64,000 bases of DNA. Origin: Ascarosepion bandense (Eukaryota > Mollusca > Cephalopoda > Sepiida > Sepiidae). Below are positions 9,889 through 21,529 of the stretch, piece after piece. The stretch covers positions 340,001 to 404,000 of the forward strand of contig JBBBDQ010001294.1 in assembly GCA_037127315.1 (NCBI GenBank), written 5' to 3'. The notes beneath the pieces were generated by a model that saw only the letters and a list, made by a program, of their open reading frames with translations, was not told where the DNA came from and did not search any database. Made by a program: the position numbers and the translations under genes. Each line of letters begins with the position of its first letter. Position 1 is the first letter of the stretch.

Positions 9889-12800
9889 CTTTCATTTAGC
9901 AACCTTTCTTATTCTGACACTATAGCCAACCTGTTCTTTCATTTAGCAACATTTCTCATTCTGACACTATAGCCAAACTGATATCTTTCATTTAGCAACC
10001 TTTCTTATTCTGACACTATATTAACCTCACTTTCATTTAGCAACCTTTCTTATTCTGAATAGCCTGTAGCCAACTCATATCTTTCATTTAGCAACCTTAT
10101 TCTGACACTATAGCCAACTCATATCTTTTCATTTAGCAACATTTCTCATTCTTGACACTATAGCCAACTCATATCTTTCATTTAGCAACCTTTCTTATTC
10201 TGACACTATAGCCAACTCATATCTTTCATTTAGCAACCTTTTTTATTCTGACACTATAGCCAACTCATATTTTTCATTTAGCAACCTTCTTATTCTGACA
10301 CTATAGCCAACTCACATTTTCTATTTAGCAACATTTCTCATTCTTGACACTATAGCCAACTCATATCTTTCATTTAGCAAACTTTCTTATTCTGACACTA
10401 TAGCCAACTCATATCTTTCATTTAGCAACCTTTCTTATTCTGACACTATAGCCAACTCATATTTTTCATTTAGCAACCTTTCTTATTCTGACACTATAGC
10501 CAACTCATATCTTTCATTTAGCAACATTTCTCATTCTGACACTATAGCCAACTCATATCTTTCATTTAGCAACCTTTCTATTCTGACAACATAGCCAATC
10601 TCATATCTTCATTTAGCAACATTTCTTATTCTGACACTATAGCCAACTCATATCTTTCATTTAGCAACATTTCTCATTCTGACACTATAGCCAACTCATA
10701 TCTTTCATTTAGCAACCTTTCTTATTCTTTGACACTATAGCCAACTCATATCTTTCATTTAGCAACATTTCTCATTCTGACACTATAGCCAACTCATATC
10801 TTTCATTTACAACCTTTCTTATTCTGACACTATAGCCAACTCATATTCTATTTAGAATACTTCTCATTCTTAATATAGCCAACTCATATCTTTCATTTAG
10901 CAACCTTTCTTATTCTGACACTATAGCCAACTCATATCTTTCATTTAGCAACCTTTCTTATTCTGACACTCTAGCCAACTCATATCTTTCTCATTTAGCA
11001 ACATTTCTCATTCTGACACTATACCAACTCATATCTTTCATTTAGCAACCTTTCTTATTCTGACACTATAGCCAACTCATATCTTTCATTTAGCAACATT
11101 TCTTATTCTGACACTATAGCCAACTCATATCTTTCATTTAGCAACATTTCTCATTCTGACACTATAGCCAACTCATATCTTTCATTTAGCAACCTTTCTT
11201 ATTCTGACACTATAGCCAACTCATATCTTTCATTTAGCAACATTTCTCATTCTGACACTATAGCCAACTCATATCTTTCATTTAGCAACCTTTTCTTATT
11301 CTTGACACATATCAATCCATATCTTTCATTTAGCAACCTTTCTTTATTCTGACACTATAGCCAACTCATATCTTTCATTTAGCAACCTTTCTTATTCTGA
11401 CACTATAGCCAACTCATATTTTTCATTTAGCAACGTTTCTTATTCTGACACTATAGCCAACTCATATCTTTCATTTAGCAACCTTTCTTATTCTGACACT
11501 ATAGCCAACTCATATCTTTCATTTAGCAACCTTCTTTATTCTGACACTATAGCCAACTCATATCTTTCATTTAGCAACATTTCTTATTCTTGACACTATA
11601 GCCAACTCATATCTTTCTATTTAGCAACATTTCTCATTCTGACACTATAGCCAACTCATATCTTCATTTAGCAACCTTTCTTATTCTGACACTATAGCCA
11701 ACTCATATCTTTCATTTAGCAACATTTCTCATTCTGACACTATAGCCAACTCATATCTTTCATTTAGCAACCTTTCTATTCTGACACTACAGAAACAACT
11801 CATATCTTTCATTTCTGTAACATTTCTCATTCTGACACTATAGCCAACTCATATCTTTCATTTAGCAACATTTCTCATTCTGACACTATAGCCAACTCAT
11901 ATCTTTCTATTTAGCAACCTTTCTTATTCTGACACTATAGCCAACTCATATCTTTCATTTAGCAACATTTCTCATTCTGACACTATAGCCAACTCATATC
12001 TTTCATTTAGCAACCTTTCTTATTCTGACACTATAGCCAACTCATATCTTTCATTTAGCAACATTTATTCTTGACACTATAGCCAACTCATATCTTTCAT
12101 TTAGCAACATTTTCTCATTCTGACACTATAGCCAACTCATATCTTTCATTTAGCAACCTTTCTTATTCTGACACTATAGCCAACTCATATCTTTCATTTA
12201 GCAACATTTCTCATTCTGACACTATAGCCATCTCATATCTTTCATTTAGCAACCTTTCTTATTCTGACACTATAGCCAACTCATATCTTTCATTTAGCAA
12301 CCTTTCTTATTCTGACACTATAGCCAACTCATATCTTTCATTTAAAACCTTTCTTATTCTGACACTATAGCCAACTCATATCTTTCATTTAGCAACTCTT
12401 TTATTCAGACATCATAGCCAACTCATATCTTTCATTTAGCAACCGTTCTTATTCTGACACTATAGCCAACTCATATCTTTCATTTAGTAACCTTTCTTAT
12501 TCTGACACTATAGCCAACTCATATCTTTCTATTTAGCAACCTTTCTTATTCTGACACTATAGCCAACTCATATCTTTCATTTAGCAACCTTTCTTATTCT
12601 GACAATTATAGCCAACTCATATCTTTCATTTAGCAACATTTCTCATTCTGACACTATAGCCAACTCATCTTCTAGCAACTATTCTAATAATGGTAGCCAA
12701 CTCATATCTTTCATTTAGCAACATTTCTCATTCTACACTATAGCCAACTCATATCTTTCATTTAGCAACCTTTCTTATTCTGACACTATAGCCAACTCAT

Positions 12801-15636
12801 ATCTTTCATTTAGCAACATTTTCATTCGATTTACTCATAGCCAACTCATATCTTTCATTTAGCAACCTTTCTTATTCTCCACACTATAGCCAACTCATAT
12901 CTTTCGCTTCTGAGCAACCTCTTCATTCTGACACTATAGCCAATTCATATCTCATTTAGCAACCTTTCTTATTCTGACACTATAGCCAACTCATATTTTT
13001 CATTTAGCAACGTTTCTTATTCTGACACTATAGCCAACTCATATCTTTCATTTAGCAACCTTTCTTATTCTGACACTATAGCCAACTCATATCTTTCATT
13101 TAGCAACCTTATCTTGACACTATAGCCAACTCATATCTTTCATTTAGCAACATATCTCTTATTCTGACACTATAGCCAACTCATATCTTTCATTTAGCAA
13201 CCTTTCTTATTCTGACACTATAGCCAACTCATATCTTTCATTTAGCAACATTTCTTATTCTGACACTATAGCCAACTCATATCTTTCATTCTAGCAACAT
13301 TTCTCATTCTGACACTATAGCCAACTCATATCTTTCATTTAGCAACCTTTCTTATTCTGGACACCACAGCCAACTCATATCTTTCATTTAGCAACATTTC
13401 TCATATTCTGACACTATAGCCAACTCATATCTTTCATTTAGCAACATTTCTCATTCTGACTATAGCCAACTCATATTCTTCATTTAGCAACCTTTCTTAT
13501 TCTGACACTATAGCCAACTCATATCTTTCATTTAGCAACATTTCTCATTCTGACACTATAGCCAACTCATATCTTTCATTTAGCAACCTTTTCTTATTCT
13601 GACACTATAGCCAACTCATATCTTTCATTTAGCAACATTTCTTATTCTGACACTATAGCCAACTCATATCTTTCATTTAGCAAATATTTCTCATATTCTG
13701 GACACTATAGCCAACTCATATCTTTCATTTAGCAACCTTTCTTATTCTGACACTATAGCCAACTCATATCTTTCATTTAGCAACATTTCTCATTCTGACA
13801 CTATAGCCAACTCATATCTTTCATTTAGCAACCTTTCTTATTTGACACTATAGCCAACTCATATCTTTCATTTAGCAACCTTTCTTATTCTATCCAGGAA
13901 ATAACCCCATATCTTTCATTTAGCAACCTTTCTTATTCTGACACTATAGCCAACTCATATCTTCTTCATTTAGCAACCTTTCTTATTCTGACACTATAGC
14001 CAACTCATATCTTCTTCATTTAGCAACCTTTCTTATTCTGACACTATAGCCAACTCATATCTTTCATTTAGTAACCTTTCTTATTCTGACACTATAGCCA
14101 ACTCATATCTTTCATTTAGCAACCTTTCTTTATTCTGACATAGCCAACTCATATCTTTCATTTAGCAACCTTTCTTATTCTGACACTATAGCCAACTCAT
14201 ATCTTTCATTTAGCAACATTTCTCATTCTGACACTATAGCCAACTCATATCTTTCATTTAGCAACCTTTCTTATTCTGACACTTTATAGCCAACTCATAT
14301 CTTTCATTTAGCAACATTTCTCATTCTGACACTATAGCCAACTCATATCTTTCATTTAGCAACATTTCTCATTCTGACACTACAGCCAACTCATATCTTT
14401 CATTTAGCAACCTTCTTTATTCTGACACTATAGCCAACTCATCTTTCATTTAGCAACCTTTCTTATTCTGACACTATAGCCAACTCATATCTTTCATTTA
14501 TACTCTTCTTATTCTGACACTATAGCCAACTCATATTTTTCATTTAGCAACCTTCTTTATTCTGACACTATAGCCAACTCATATCTTTCATTTAGCAACC
14601 TTTCTTATTCTGACACTATAGCCAACTCATATCTTTCATTTAGCAACCTTTTCATTCTGACATAGCCAACTCATATCTTTCATTTAGCAACCTTTCTTAT
14701 TCTGACACTTGTAGCCAACTCATATCTTTCATTTAGCAACATTTCTCATTCTGACACTATAGCCAACTCATATCTTTCATTTAGCAACCTTTCTTATTCT
14801 GACACTATAGCCAACTCATATCTTTCATTTAGCAACATTTCTCATCTTGACACTATAGCCAACTCATATCTTTCATTTAGCAACCTTTCTTATTCTGACA
14901 CTATAGCCAACTCATATCTTTCATTTAGCAACCTTTCTTATTCTGACACTATAGCCAACTCATATCTTTCATTTAGCAACATTTCTCATTCTGACACTAT
15001 AGCCAACTCATATCTTTCATTTAGCAACATTTCTTATTCTGACACTATAGCCAACTCATATCTTCTTCATTTAGCAACCTTTCTCATTCTGACACTATAG
15101 CCAACTCATATCTTTCATTTAGCAACCTTTCTTATTCTGACACTATAGCCAACTCATATCTTTCATTTAGCAACATTTCTCATTCTGACACTATAGCCAA
15201 CTCATATCTTTCATTTAGCAACCTTTCTTATTCTGACACTATAGCCAACTCATATCTTTCATTTAGCAACCTTTCTTATTCTGACACTATAGCCAACTCA
15301 TATCTTTCATTTAGCAACATTTCTCATTCTGACACTATAGCCAACTCATATCTTTCATTTAGCAACCTTTCTTATTCTGACACTATAGCCAACTCATATC
15401 TTTCATTTAGCAACCTTTCTTATTCTGACACTATAGCCAACTCATATCTTTCATTTAGCAACCTTTCTTATTCTGACACTATAGCCAACTCATATCTTTC
15501 ATTTAGCAACCTTTCTTATTCTGACACTATAGCCAACTCATATCTTTCATTTAGCAACATTTCTCATTCTGACACTATAGCCAACTCATATATTTCATTT
15601 AGCAACCTTTCTTATTCTGACACTATAGCCAACTCC
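9889..15636. repeat. 48-bp satellite array (~120 copies)
   Basis: A head-to-tail array with a basic period of 48 bp. The unit is CATTTAGCAACCTTTCTTAT, then TCTGACACTATAGCC, then AACTCATATCTTT. Two common forms differ in one block, CCTTTCTTATT (form A) and CATTTCTCATT (form B), and are interspersed, often alternating. Small insertions and deletions occur throughout, and a few units are degraded (near 12,660-12,700, 12,905, 13,895). The array starts inside TTTTGGGTCTTTCATTTAGC and ends at CCAACTCCTCTTCTT. No ORF crosses it. Confidence 0.98.
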
Positions 15637-16045
15637 TCTTCTTAATACAATCTGCAGATTATTTCAATTTGTTCTTCCTTAAAAGATGTTAATTTATGAT
15701 GAAAAGTTAACTGAATATGTTTGGTGATACATATTAGAAAATTTCTTTATTTAATTGTAAATTAGATATTAATGTGACTTTTCAAGTGAATTATATTTGT
15801 AGTCAAGTTTTTTTTTTTTGGTTAGCAATGTGTGTTAAAGTTTTTCTAAGTAAATTGTTAATCTAGTGAATTACTATTTATAGTTTATTTGTGATTATTA
15901 CTGATTTTTATTTGTTAAGGATTTCATCATTTATACAAGGCATAACAGAAATATATCCTTCATATATTTCCCAGAAATACCTATCACATAAAGATAAAAC
16001 ATTAGCAGCAATGGTTTCTTCCATTATGAGGAGATATTTCTGCCA
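15637..16045. other. AT-rich spacer
   Basis: No gene or repeat recognised between the satellite and the (ATC)n tract. A short ORF at 15,891-16,175 runs into the trinucleotide repeat and is not convincing. Confidence 0.4.
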
Positions 16046-16049
16046 CACA

Positions 16050-16060
16050 TATATATTTAT

Positions 16061-16091
<31 letters not shown>

Positions 16092-16150
16092 ATTAACATC
16101 ATCCGTTTCTATGCTAGCATGGGTTGGACAGGGTTTTTCTTGATGGCCAT
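16050..16150. repeat. (ATC)n with cephalopod-type flanking repeat
   Basis: About 13 ATC units, followed by ATCCGTTTCTATGCTAGCAT and GGGTTGGACAGG. From general knowledge, (CAT)n joined to a CCGTTTTCCATGCTGGCATG block is an abundant cephalopod repeat; here it is truncated and mutated. Confidence 0.7.
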
Positions 16151-16489
16151 TTTTTGGCTGCTGGACTTTGTGTGACCTGGCTATAATCCTTAAATTGTCT
16201 TTGATAAGCTAGATTCATGTTTTACATTGTTTACCTATCATACATAATTAAACCATCATGAAATATTGGAATGAGTTTTACAGCCTTATGCCTATACTAA
16301 CATTAAACAATGTAGGGGACTGTTTTTTGTTTTTTTTTTCAAGACACCATCTCTAGGAAGATTACCTACCAAGTTTAGAGAGTTCAGCCTACAATTTTCC
16401 TACACAGAGTAGGTGTAATTTCAGAGATTTTCTTCTCTTAGATAAGTTACTAAAGACTCATACCCAGTCTAAGCAATTTGATGTCATAC
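16151..16489. other. Spacer
   Basis: No recognisable feature; includes a T-rich run near 16,325. Confidence 0.4.
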
Positions 16490-16985
16490 ATAGGAGAGAA
16501 GAAGAAAAAGAAAACAACAAGGTACAGGGGATGTCAAAGAAAGGACAAGAGAAAGATGGGAGTTAAAGAGATAGAAGGTGGCAACTGATGCTGCATTTAA
16601 ACTTTTGGAGATTGTAGCTATCAGGTAAGCAGGGATATAGAAAGGGCTTCCACAGACTGAAAGTGTCAGAAATTAAACTAATAGAATAGAAGTGGTAGTT
16701 ATATTTACCCATTTTGATGGTAAAAAGGTGGGACCTAGTTACCAATCTAGTATCATGAGTAAATTCATATGAACATGGCACCAGGGAATGAAGTTTATTA
16801 GAGCAGAAGCCTTTAAAATATTTGTAGAAAAGGTACAGAGAAGCCACATCCCATCAGTGGGAAAGCAACTGAAGTCAAGCTGCCAAATTGGGATGGGTTA
16901 CATTGCAGCTCTTCCTTTGGATTTTGTCAAGAACCCCAAGAGGAAGAGCAGAAGCACCTGACCAGATATGACAACAGTATTCAAT
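16490..16985 (-). pseudogene. LINE-A 3' fragment, C-terminal domain
   Basis: The minus-strand ORF at 16,563-16,847 reads VASLCLFYKY-like (here ASLYLFYKYFKGFCSNKL), then TRLVTRSHLFTI, then PDSYNLQKFKCSISCHLL. This is the conserved end of Jockey/CR1/L2-group LINE polyproteins. The adjoining nucleotides CAAGAACCCCAAG and CCAGATATGACAACAGTATT recur in every LINE-A copy. Truncated on the 5' side. Confidence 0.85.
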
Positions 16986-17044
16986 GCTCTATATTTATAT
17001 TGTCATCATATTTATTATTAGATTTGACTTTATATATGTTGTTT

Positions 17045-17432
17045 GATTGATTTGTTTGTTTAATGGTACACCAACTCCTTATGGGTCATTTAATTATATG
17101 AGAATGATTTTATAAATTTCAACTGACAGTAATGCTAACTGTTCAGGCAATGAATGCCAAATGTTTCCATCACCATTACCAGTAAATAAATAGGTTTACC
17201 TATCACCTGTTTCAAACATCTCCCTTGTCTTTTGAACAGGAGTAAAGATTTATTCCATGTTTTCTTGCTTATGGTTGGGTTCCCTGTTCCTTCTAGAGTT
17301 TTCTCATTTCTATCACTGTCAGTATCCACTTGCATCTTAGTGGCATTATTGCCTTGGTTGGTTGATTGATTGATTTGCTTGTTTACCGATATATCAACGT
17401 CTTCTGAGTCATTTAATGCTGAAATTTAATTT
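17045..17432. repeat. Diverged direct repeat pair
   Basis: GATTGATTTGTTTGTTTAAT (17,048) and GATTGATTTGCTTGTTTACC (17,366) start two related blocks of about 65 bp that both contain CATTTAAT. No gene is seen from 16,990 to 17,807. Confidence 0.5.
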
Positions 17433-17807
17433 TCCTGGGAAGTTTGAAGTAATGTAAATATGATATATGTTATTCTGTTTTCATAATTGAACATGGTAGA
17501 TGGTACTCAGCTTTTGTACATATATAGGTTTGTGTGGACATGATTACTAGAGACAGAGATGTGTGTGTTTTATGGTATAGTTTTGTTGAAGTTATATTTT
17601 GGAATATCATTTGATTTAAGAAGGATATTATTTGTACTAATGCCAGGATAGTTCTTTCATGTTAGTTGTTGAGTTAGTTGGAAGGTTTTGTTTGGCTGTA
17701 TATTTACCTCTGTGGGTTATTTATACATATTTTTTATGTAACTATGCTTTCACATACAGATATTTTGTACATAATTTTATGCTTTCAGAGTAAAGGTATG
17801 TATATAT

Positions 17808-18192
17808 ATATATATTAAAAAAGGATTAATTCAAAGATGTTGAATGGCCATTTCGATATGAAGATCCCCACGGGGGACAACACATCACCTCAGCAACAGA
17901 AAAATCCTTTCAGAAACTGGAGAAAAATTAGTCTACTTTTCCTTTTTAAATAGATTGCAAAGAAATTAAAAAATAAAAAATAAAATAAAATAAAAAAAAA
18001 TGAAAATAAAATAAAAATATTTTTTATTTTTTAATTTCTTTGCAATCTATTTAAAAAGGAAAAGTAGACTAATTTTTCTCCAGTTTCTGAAAGGATTTTT
18101 CTGTTGCTGAGGTGATGTGTTGTCCCCCGTGGGGATCTTCATATCGAAATGGCCATTCAACATCTTTGAATTAATCCTTTTTTAATATATAT
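17808..18192. repeat. Perfect palindrome, 175-bp arms
   Basis: Position i pairs with position 36,000-i without a mismatch that I can find, from 17,808/18,192 inward to 17,982/18,018. This leaves a 35-bp A-rich spacer. The arms include the small internal palindrome GATCCCCACGGGGGAC. The right arm passes directly into the tail repeat at 18,193. The element belongs with other foldbacks that carry the same tail (62,197-62,515). Confidence 0.95.
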
Positions 18193-18334
18193 TTGCTCTG
18201 TAATATTTTATTACATGGAGCTCTCTTCCTGTATCATTTTTTAATATTAAAATAAAATTTTTAATATTAATTAGGATCGGGTTTTTTGGAATTTACCTTC
18301 CTGCTTTTTTCCCTTGGATTGAAGTATCTGAATT

Positions 18335-18337
<3 letters not shown>
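18193..18337 (+). repeat. Foldback tail repeat, copy 1
   Basis: Contains GCTCTGTAATATTTTATTAC, GGAGCTC, CATTTTTTAATATTAAA and GGAATTTACCTTCCTGC. Related tails lie at 26,318-26,450 and 62,378-62,515, each ending in a simple repeat. It contains short hairpins (GTAAT...ATTAC, TTAATATTAA). Confidence 0.85.

Positions 18338-18386
<49 letters not shown>
18338..18386. repeat. (TA)n microsatellite between inverted tails
   Basis: About 24 TA units separating the plus tail at 18,193-18,337 from its diverged inverted copy at 18,387-18,492. Confidence 0.95.
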
Positions 18387-18391
<5 letters not shown>

Positions 18392-18492
18392 ATAGTAAAC
18401 CCATAAAAAAGGAGAGAATAATCCAAAAGAATTTATCTAAATCTAATTAATATAAAATATTAAATAGATAAAAATAAAGAGCTCAATGGATA
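18387..18492 (-). repeat. Inverted, diverged foldback tail
   Basis: The complement of this segment reads ATTGAGCTC...TTTAATATTTTATATTAATT...TTTTGGATTATTCTCTCC, clearly related to the tail at 18,193-18,337. Confidence 0.6.
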
Positions 18493-18524
18493 TTATTCAG
18501 CGCAATATGAAATCAACACATAAT

Positions 18525-19005
18525 TAAATCCAACCCATTCAGAAATGTCTAAACTATCATCTCTATACAAACAATTCAAATTATCTTCTTAAATAGCCTC
18601 ATCAGACCTAGACTGTCATATGGATGCCATGCAAGGTATCTATTTAATTCAGACATGTCTAAACTATCATCTCTATGCAACCAATTCAAATTATCTTCTT
18701 AAATAGCCTCATCAGACCTAGACTCTCATATGGATGTCATGCAAGGTATCTAGTTCATTCAGAAATGTCTAAACTATCATCTCTATGCAACCAATTCAAG
18801 TTATCTTCTTAAATAGCCTCATCAGATCTAGACTGTCATATGGATGTCATGCAAGGTATCTTGTTCATTCAGAAATGTCTAAACTATCATCTCTATACAA
18901 CCAATTCAAGTTATCTTCTTAAATAGCCTCATCAAATCTAGACTGTCATATGGATGTCATGCATTGCATTCAACCCATTAAGAAATGTCTAAACTGTCAA
19001 CTGCA
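18525..19005. repeat. 110-bp tandem repeat (4 copies plus partial)
   Basis: AGAAATGTCTAAACTATCAT recurs at 18,541, 18,651, 18,761 and 18,871 and, partially, at 18,981: an exact 110-bp period. Each unit holds CCTCATCAGACCTAGACTGT and CATATGGATGTCATGC. The unit is a segment of dispersed repeat C, seen in the opposite orientation near 29,100 and 44,840. Confidence 0.95.
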
Positions 19006-19174
19006 TAAAACTGTTTCCTCAGATTAATGTAGATTTTAGAAAGGACCATCCTTCTTCAAAACTCATAGACTACACTACAGAATTGCATACTGTACTAAAA
19101 CATTAAAATCAGATCAGTGAATGAATTTCAACAGCAATAGCCATTAAAATGGAAAGCACATTTTACTCAAAAAG

Positions 19175-19612
19175 AAAATAATGACATGATCAAGATGTTT
19201 ACATTCCACACAACTTCACATGAAGACTTATAAAGCAAATCTCCATTAATAATGCAAACAGTGATAACATCTACAGTGTTTTTAAAGAAATAATAATAAC
19301 ATAATCAAGATGTTGATATTCCCCACTACTTCAAATAAAAGGTTGGGAAGGAAGCCTTCATAGATATTGGAAAGAGTGATAACATGTACAGTGCTCATGA
19401 AGAGAAAATAATGACAATCACCATGTTAATATTCCACACTACTTCAAATAAAAGTTCTGAAAGAAAACCTTCATAGATACTAAAAAGAATGATGACATTT
19501 ACAGTGCTCAAGAAGAGAAAATAATGACATAATCAAGATGTTGATATTCAACACGACTTCAAATAAAATTTTAGTAAAGAATACCTCATTAATAATGACA
19601 AGATTGATAACT
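19175..19612. repeat. ~115-bp degenerate tandem repeat (4 units)
   Basis: The motif ATCAAGATGTTGATATTCC or close variants occurs near 19,190, 19,306, 19,418 and 19,533. ACTTCAAATAAAA and GATAACATGTACAGTGCTC-like blocks follow. The reverse complement occurs singly near 28,470, 28,815 and 44,540, so this too is an amplified piece of dispersed repeat C. Confidence 0.85.
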
Positions 19613-19754
19613 GTGAACTTAAAAATCTATTTTCATTAAAAACTTTTTTAAGAGAAAGATTTTATCAATTTTAACTGAAAGGTGGCACTTGTTGATCAGT
19701 AAATGCTTATATACAAAGTTTGCTAATCTTGGAATTATTTCAAACCTTTGTTCT

Positions 19755-19830
19755 CATCTTGGTTGATATAGATGTTATAATATACACAACATTTTGACCA
19801 AGTATACTCTGGTCATCATCAGATGTTCAT
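19755..19830 (-). ncRNA. Decayed hammerhead-like motif
   Basis: The minus strand reads CTGATGA, then a stem TGACCA...TGGTCA with loop GAGTATACT, then AAAATGTTGTG. This is the order of a hammerhead core (CUGANGA, stem II, GAAA) with the G of GAAA changed to A. A possible short stem III (UGUU/AACA) is followed by UC. Downstream ACCAAGATGAGAAC resembles the retroposon copies at 42.3 and 55.0 kb. Probably no longer catalytic. Confidence 0.4.
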
Positions 19831-20039
19831 AGTTTGCTGGTGTCTCCCCTGTCACACCAAATATTTCATAAAACTCATAAAATTACTCTACTAAGAAGAA
19901 CAAACCCTATTTTCTATTAAGGTTTTATTTCTTTGATGACATCATTTTGTTTTTTCAGAATCTTGAAACATTTGGTAACACCCTGTATATTATATATATT
20001 TTTAATCATTTTATTACAAAGCCAGTAACATGCAAGGAG

Positions 20040-20295
20040 TTACTTACTGTGAGGGAATATGAGAAAGAAAATGGTATTAAGGAGAGAGAACACTAAAAGA
20101 GCAAGTATTTTTGAAGATTAAAATTCATTGGAAAGCAAGAAACTGGAAGAGAGTTCCACTAGCGAGAAAAGTAAAAAAAAGAAATTGGTAGCATAAAACT
20201 TATGGTTGCATCTAGCAATTTCAAACACAAAATGATGAGAGCTTTCTGCCAATCTAGTATTATGTTTAAATACGCAAAGTGTAGGTACCATACAA
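20040..20295 (-). repeat. LINE-A 3' fragment, left part
   Basis: GGAAAGCAAGAAACTGGAAG, GAGTTCCACTAG and GCCAATCTAGTATTATG match LINE-A 3' sequence. It is split by the hAT-like element at 20,296 and resumes at 20,650. Confidence 0.65.
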
Positions 20296-20641
20296 TATGG
20301 GTCAACAGCCTATGACACATGTGTCATATATGGCATACCAATCAATTTCCAATGGCACTGAAATTGTGTAAAACTCAGAGTAACAAAGTATGTTGCCGAT
20401 ATTGAGAAATTGGTTAAAAACCATGTGAGGGCAAGGCTCCCATCAATAATAAAAAAACTTTTAAAAACAGTTTATTTCTATTAATGAGTTTTACATATTA
20501 TTGTATGTATTACTGTATAGAATATTTTATAGAACAGCTATATTGAACTTGATTTGTATAAAAATACTTATGCTGTTGGCACACTGAATGATTTTAAAAC
20601 CCTATATCAGCATATAGTTAGCAAAAGGTTACCAACCCCTG
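20296..20641. mobile_element. hAT-like non-autonomous element
   Basis: A 346-bp insert. Left end TATGGGTCAACAGCCTATGA followed by CACATGTGTCATATATGGCA; right end AGGTTACCAACCCCTG, whose complement is CAGGGGTTGGTAACCT, a hAT-style terminus. It is bounded by CCATACAA and CCATAAAG, an 8-bp target duplication with two mismatches, as expected for hAT. No transposase. It interrupts a LINE-A fragment. Confidence 0.75.
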
Positions 20642-20760
20642 CCATAAAGGGAAGTTCATCAGAACAATTAGCATGAAAGTATCTATAGGAATGACACAGG
20701 GAAGCTATACTCTTGTGCAAATTAACTGAAACAACTACTTCAGTTTCCTTTCTTTTAACA
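20642..20760 (-). repeat. LINE-A 3' fragment, middle part
   Basis: GGGAAGTTCATCAGAACAAT and the following CACAGGGAAGC continue the LINE-A copy interrupted at 20,296. The copy continues beyond the Tc1-like element at 21,285. Confidence 0.6.
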
Positions 20761-20833
20761 TACAGTCAGTTTCAGACCCACTGGAGTGACAGGGTATAAT
20801 TGATTTCTATTTTTTCTCAGATTAGGTCATTTG

Positions 20834-21279
20834 CAGTGGTGTGCAAATGAATCTATTTCATGGTGTATGATAAAATTTGATTGACCTTGATAAATATTGC
20901 ATTGTCCATGTTTTTATCAGATTTTTATCATGCCTATACATTGTTTTTTCAACTGTTAATTAGTTGTCCTATGGTCACTGTCTGTGTTACTATAAGGAAG
21001 CATACAAAAATTGTAATGCTGCATTAACACACTGGCAAGCCTCACAGAGAGATCAAGGATATTGCTGGTGACATCCTTTCAACTGTCAGTCATGTCATCA
21101 AGGTGAAGAAACAAACTGGATCCATAAGTCCAAAACATAAAAAAGAAAATGCGGTCAAAAAAGAATATGCGGTCAAAAGAGAAAAACAACACCAAACGAC
21201 AACATATATATGATCAGGGAAAGTGTGAAAAATCCTCGGAAGATATTATTTGTTATGATTCAATTAATTTGCACAAGGA
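20834..21279 (+). mobile_element. Deleted Tc1-like element
   Basis: The left end CAGTGGTGTGCAAATGAATC and the right end (complement TGTGCAAATTAATTGAATCA) form short inverted termini. Only a transposase N-terminal remnant is inside (21,046-21,235). The element sits inside the same LINE-A copy as the hAT-like element. Confidence 0.65.
21046..21235 (+). pseudogene. Tc1-like transposase N-terminal remnant
   Basis: The plus-strand frame starting at 21,046 reads REIKDIAGDILSTVSHVIKV then KKQTGSISPK. This is the helix-turn-helix region of Tc1-family transposases (family pattern REIA...STVSRVIK.KKETG). After a frameshift it continues as CGQKRKTTPNDNIYMIRES then VKNPRK. The catalytic DDE part is deleted, so it is not functional. 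Confidence 0.75.
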
Positions 21280-21284
21280 TCTAC

Positions 21285-21525
21285 ATTAGGGCTTTGGGTT
21301 AGTGACCAAAGCCAAAATGCTAGATCAGGATCAATAAGATTGTAGATTTTTCTTTGGGTTTTATCAAGAATCTCTAAATATATAGCAGAAGCATCAGATC
21401 AGATATGGCAACAATATTCAAAGCAAAGACAAATAGCGGACTTTTAGATATGTATGATAAGAAAAAAATCATCTAGCATGATACAGTGAACTAACTTTCC
21501 TAGTAGCAAAATTAGCAATTGATTA
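21285..21525 (-). repeat. LINE-A 3' fragment, right part
   Basis: GGTTTTATCAAGAATCTCTA and CAGATATGGCAACAATATTC are LINE-A landmarks. It is probably the continuation of the copy that begins at 20,040. Confidence 0.65.
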
Positions 21526-21529
21526 TTTT

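Noticed and set aside
9889..15636. Possible CRISPR-like array
   Set aside because: The whole 48-bp unit repeats without unique spacers, and the context is eukaryotic. It is a satellite.
17880..18120. Hammerhead core in the perfect palindrome
   Set aside because: The arm has GTTGCTGAGGTGATG and ATCGAAATGG, reminiscent of the foldback at 62.3 kb, but CUGANGA itself is not present.
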